In this document: one piece after another, positions 62,931-64,000 of the stretch
Numbering within the stretch: the first letter of the stretch is position 1
Layout: each line of letters starts with the position of its first letter
NCBI RefSeq assembly: GCF_963678635.1
Contig: NC_087064.1
Span: 83,013,847 to 83,077,846 of the forward strand
Origin: Symsagittifera roscoffensis
Lineage: Eukaryota > Xenacoelomorpha > Acoela > Convolutidae
DNA: 64,000 nucleotides
Reading direction: 5' to 3'
Program-made: the position numbers and the translations under genes
Notes under the pieces: generated by a model
What the model saw: the letters and a program-made list of their open reading frames with translations, nothing else
Databases searched by the model: none
What the model was told of the DNA's origin: nothing

Positions 62931-64000
62931 ATGGGTGATACAAATGAATTAATGGAATTCTTCTCAGCGAGTCTAGAAGCGGCTCTAGACGAGATCTATC
63001 AGCAGCTGATTGATTGTGATTTTACGCGAGAAGACCCGGGATTGGCGATGTTTGTGGTCGCACTCCTCATTGCGTTGGGACGAGAGGGTCGAGGGAATCG
63101 CCCCAGGGAAGTGGTGTTGATGCTGGCCTTCGGTGAGTCTGGGACCGCCGAGAGAGGTCGAAACCGATTGATGAGATGGCGCCGAGGAGAAATGTCCGGA
63201 CACGACTTGGCTCGTGAGCCGGGACTAGGCGAGCAGAGGGATCACCGGCTAGGTGAGATGCCCCTACCTGTTCAGCCTGCGCAGCCGCTCATCGGAGCTA
63301 AAAGACTACGTGATGGGCCGGGCCCGTCACACTCAGTAGACTCTCCAACAGCTGCTCCTCCTCTCAAGAGATTGAAGGTGAGCGAGATCGAGATACAGAC
63401 CTCGGAGACGATCGAGACCTTGGAGAAGAAAGAAAGGGATCAGAACGAGCTGTGTGCCAAGCTGCAGGAGTACAGGACAATATCTCGAGAAAGGGACGAA
63501 TATAAGAAGAAGTTTGAAGACCTGCAAATAGCCTACAAGGAAGAGGAAATAAAACATCTGAAGGAACTATACATGGCGAGGGTGAGTCAAGTGTTACCGG
63601 AGGTTCTGGCTAAGATGAACTCCTCGGAAGCATCCAGGGACACACGTCCCAGGACGAGGGCACAGGAGCTGTGCGCACCGAGAGAGCCCGAGGCTCCTCA
63701 ACAGGCATCACCGTCTGCTCCCAACACGAGAAATACGATACCGGACCCCTCGGAACCTATCTCGCTCCTCAGTTCCAGTAGTCGTTCCATCAGGTAGCCA
63801 GAGCAGCTATGAACGAGATCAATAGGACCACAAGCCGGACGCTGGGTAGGGTCGTCCCTTCCCAACGCTTCGATCCTTCTTCGAGCAGCTCGGAGAGAAC
63901 ACCTCGAACTGTAGTACCACCAGGGACTGCGCATGACAGGACAATTCAGAGATCTCGCGTGGTTGATATTAGAAAGAATCTAACGGTGCGCAACCAGTTC
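62931..64000 (+). CDS. coiled-coil ORF of element B, frameshifted near end, runs off window
   Basis: The likely start is ATG 62931 (MGDTNELMEF); the frame is open from 62859 but the upstream part has no ATG. The N-terminal domain matches the element A ORF (DEIYQQLIDCDFT against DELYRHLRDLDYT). A basic-proline part follows, then a coiled coil at about 63.36-63.60 kb (ETIETLEKKERDQNEL and onward). The frame stops at 63797, but another register from about 63.79 kb stays open to the window end and reads on with serine/arginine-rich sequence (PSSSSSERTPRTVVPPG), so one indel is likely. The esterase domain expected from element A would lie beyond the window. Confidence 0.65.

Overview
The window looks like repeat-rich, AT-rich nuclear DNA of an invertebrate, most probably a Caenorhabditis-type nematode. 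That is inferred from Ty3/Gypsy polymerase of nematode type, short introns with a GTAAAT donor and TTCTTCAG acceptor, many diverged satellites and rotted LINE ends. I see no rRNA, no complete tRNA, no CRISPR array and no convincing ordinary host gene.

Layout. 1-10.7 kb: gene-poor DNA with two dead LINE 3' ends (about 2.03-2.54 and 8.39-8.83 kb), a satellite of about 168-bp monomers (4.5-8.0 kb) containing a duplicated 1174-bp seven-monomer block, and a small satellite of about 160 bp (8.9-9.3 kb). 10.76-50.65 kb: one giant minus-strand Ty3/Gypsy LTR retrotransposon, element A, with LTR-like copies at both ends, about 23 kb without its nested insertion. Read in its own direction it has LTR, a long leader with minisatellites, gag, protease-RT-RNase H-integrase, a macro-domain-like ORF, a coiled-coil plus SGNH/GDSL-esterase ORF, a second SGNH-like segment, then about 6 kb of coding sequence I do not recognise, and the other LTR. 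It carries several stops and frameshifts. 50.7-64 kb: element B, a more decayed relative on the plus strand, head to head with A. It has the same gene order and runs off the window inside its coiled-coil ORF.

Nested in A between gag and pol (28.44-45.28 kb) is a separate unit of about 16.8 kb with long inverted arms (about 2.9 kb matched on each side) around a 9.3-kb cargo. The cargo holds small genes on both strands: a three-fold tandem array of 2.1-kb units each with a small acidic protein gene, a 190-aa two-domain protein, a two-exon basic protein, a tiny hydrophobic protein, and degenerate genes at both cargo edges. A two-exon zinc-finger gene sits in one arm only. Several cargo proteins share a strand-strand-strand-helix pattern that resembles PC4-type single-stranded-DNA-binding proteins (tentative). 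No transposase or polymerase was recognised in it. This unit is the best candidate for an undescribed system.

How the parts would work together. In A and B, gag and pol would make particles, copy RNA and integrate. The macro and esterase ORFs are accessory functions, and the esterase ORF resembles ORF1 of CR1/L2 LINEs. Both copies look inactive as they stand. The nested unit may be non-autonomous and moved by enzymes encoded elsewhere, or may itself encode an unrecognised replication system built on its small putative DNA-binding proteins.
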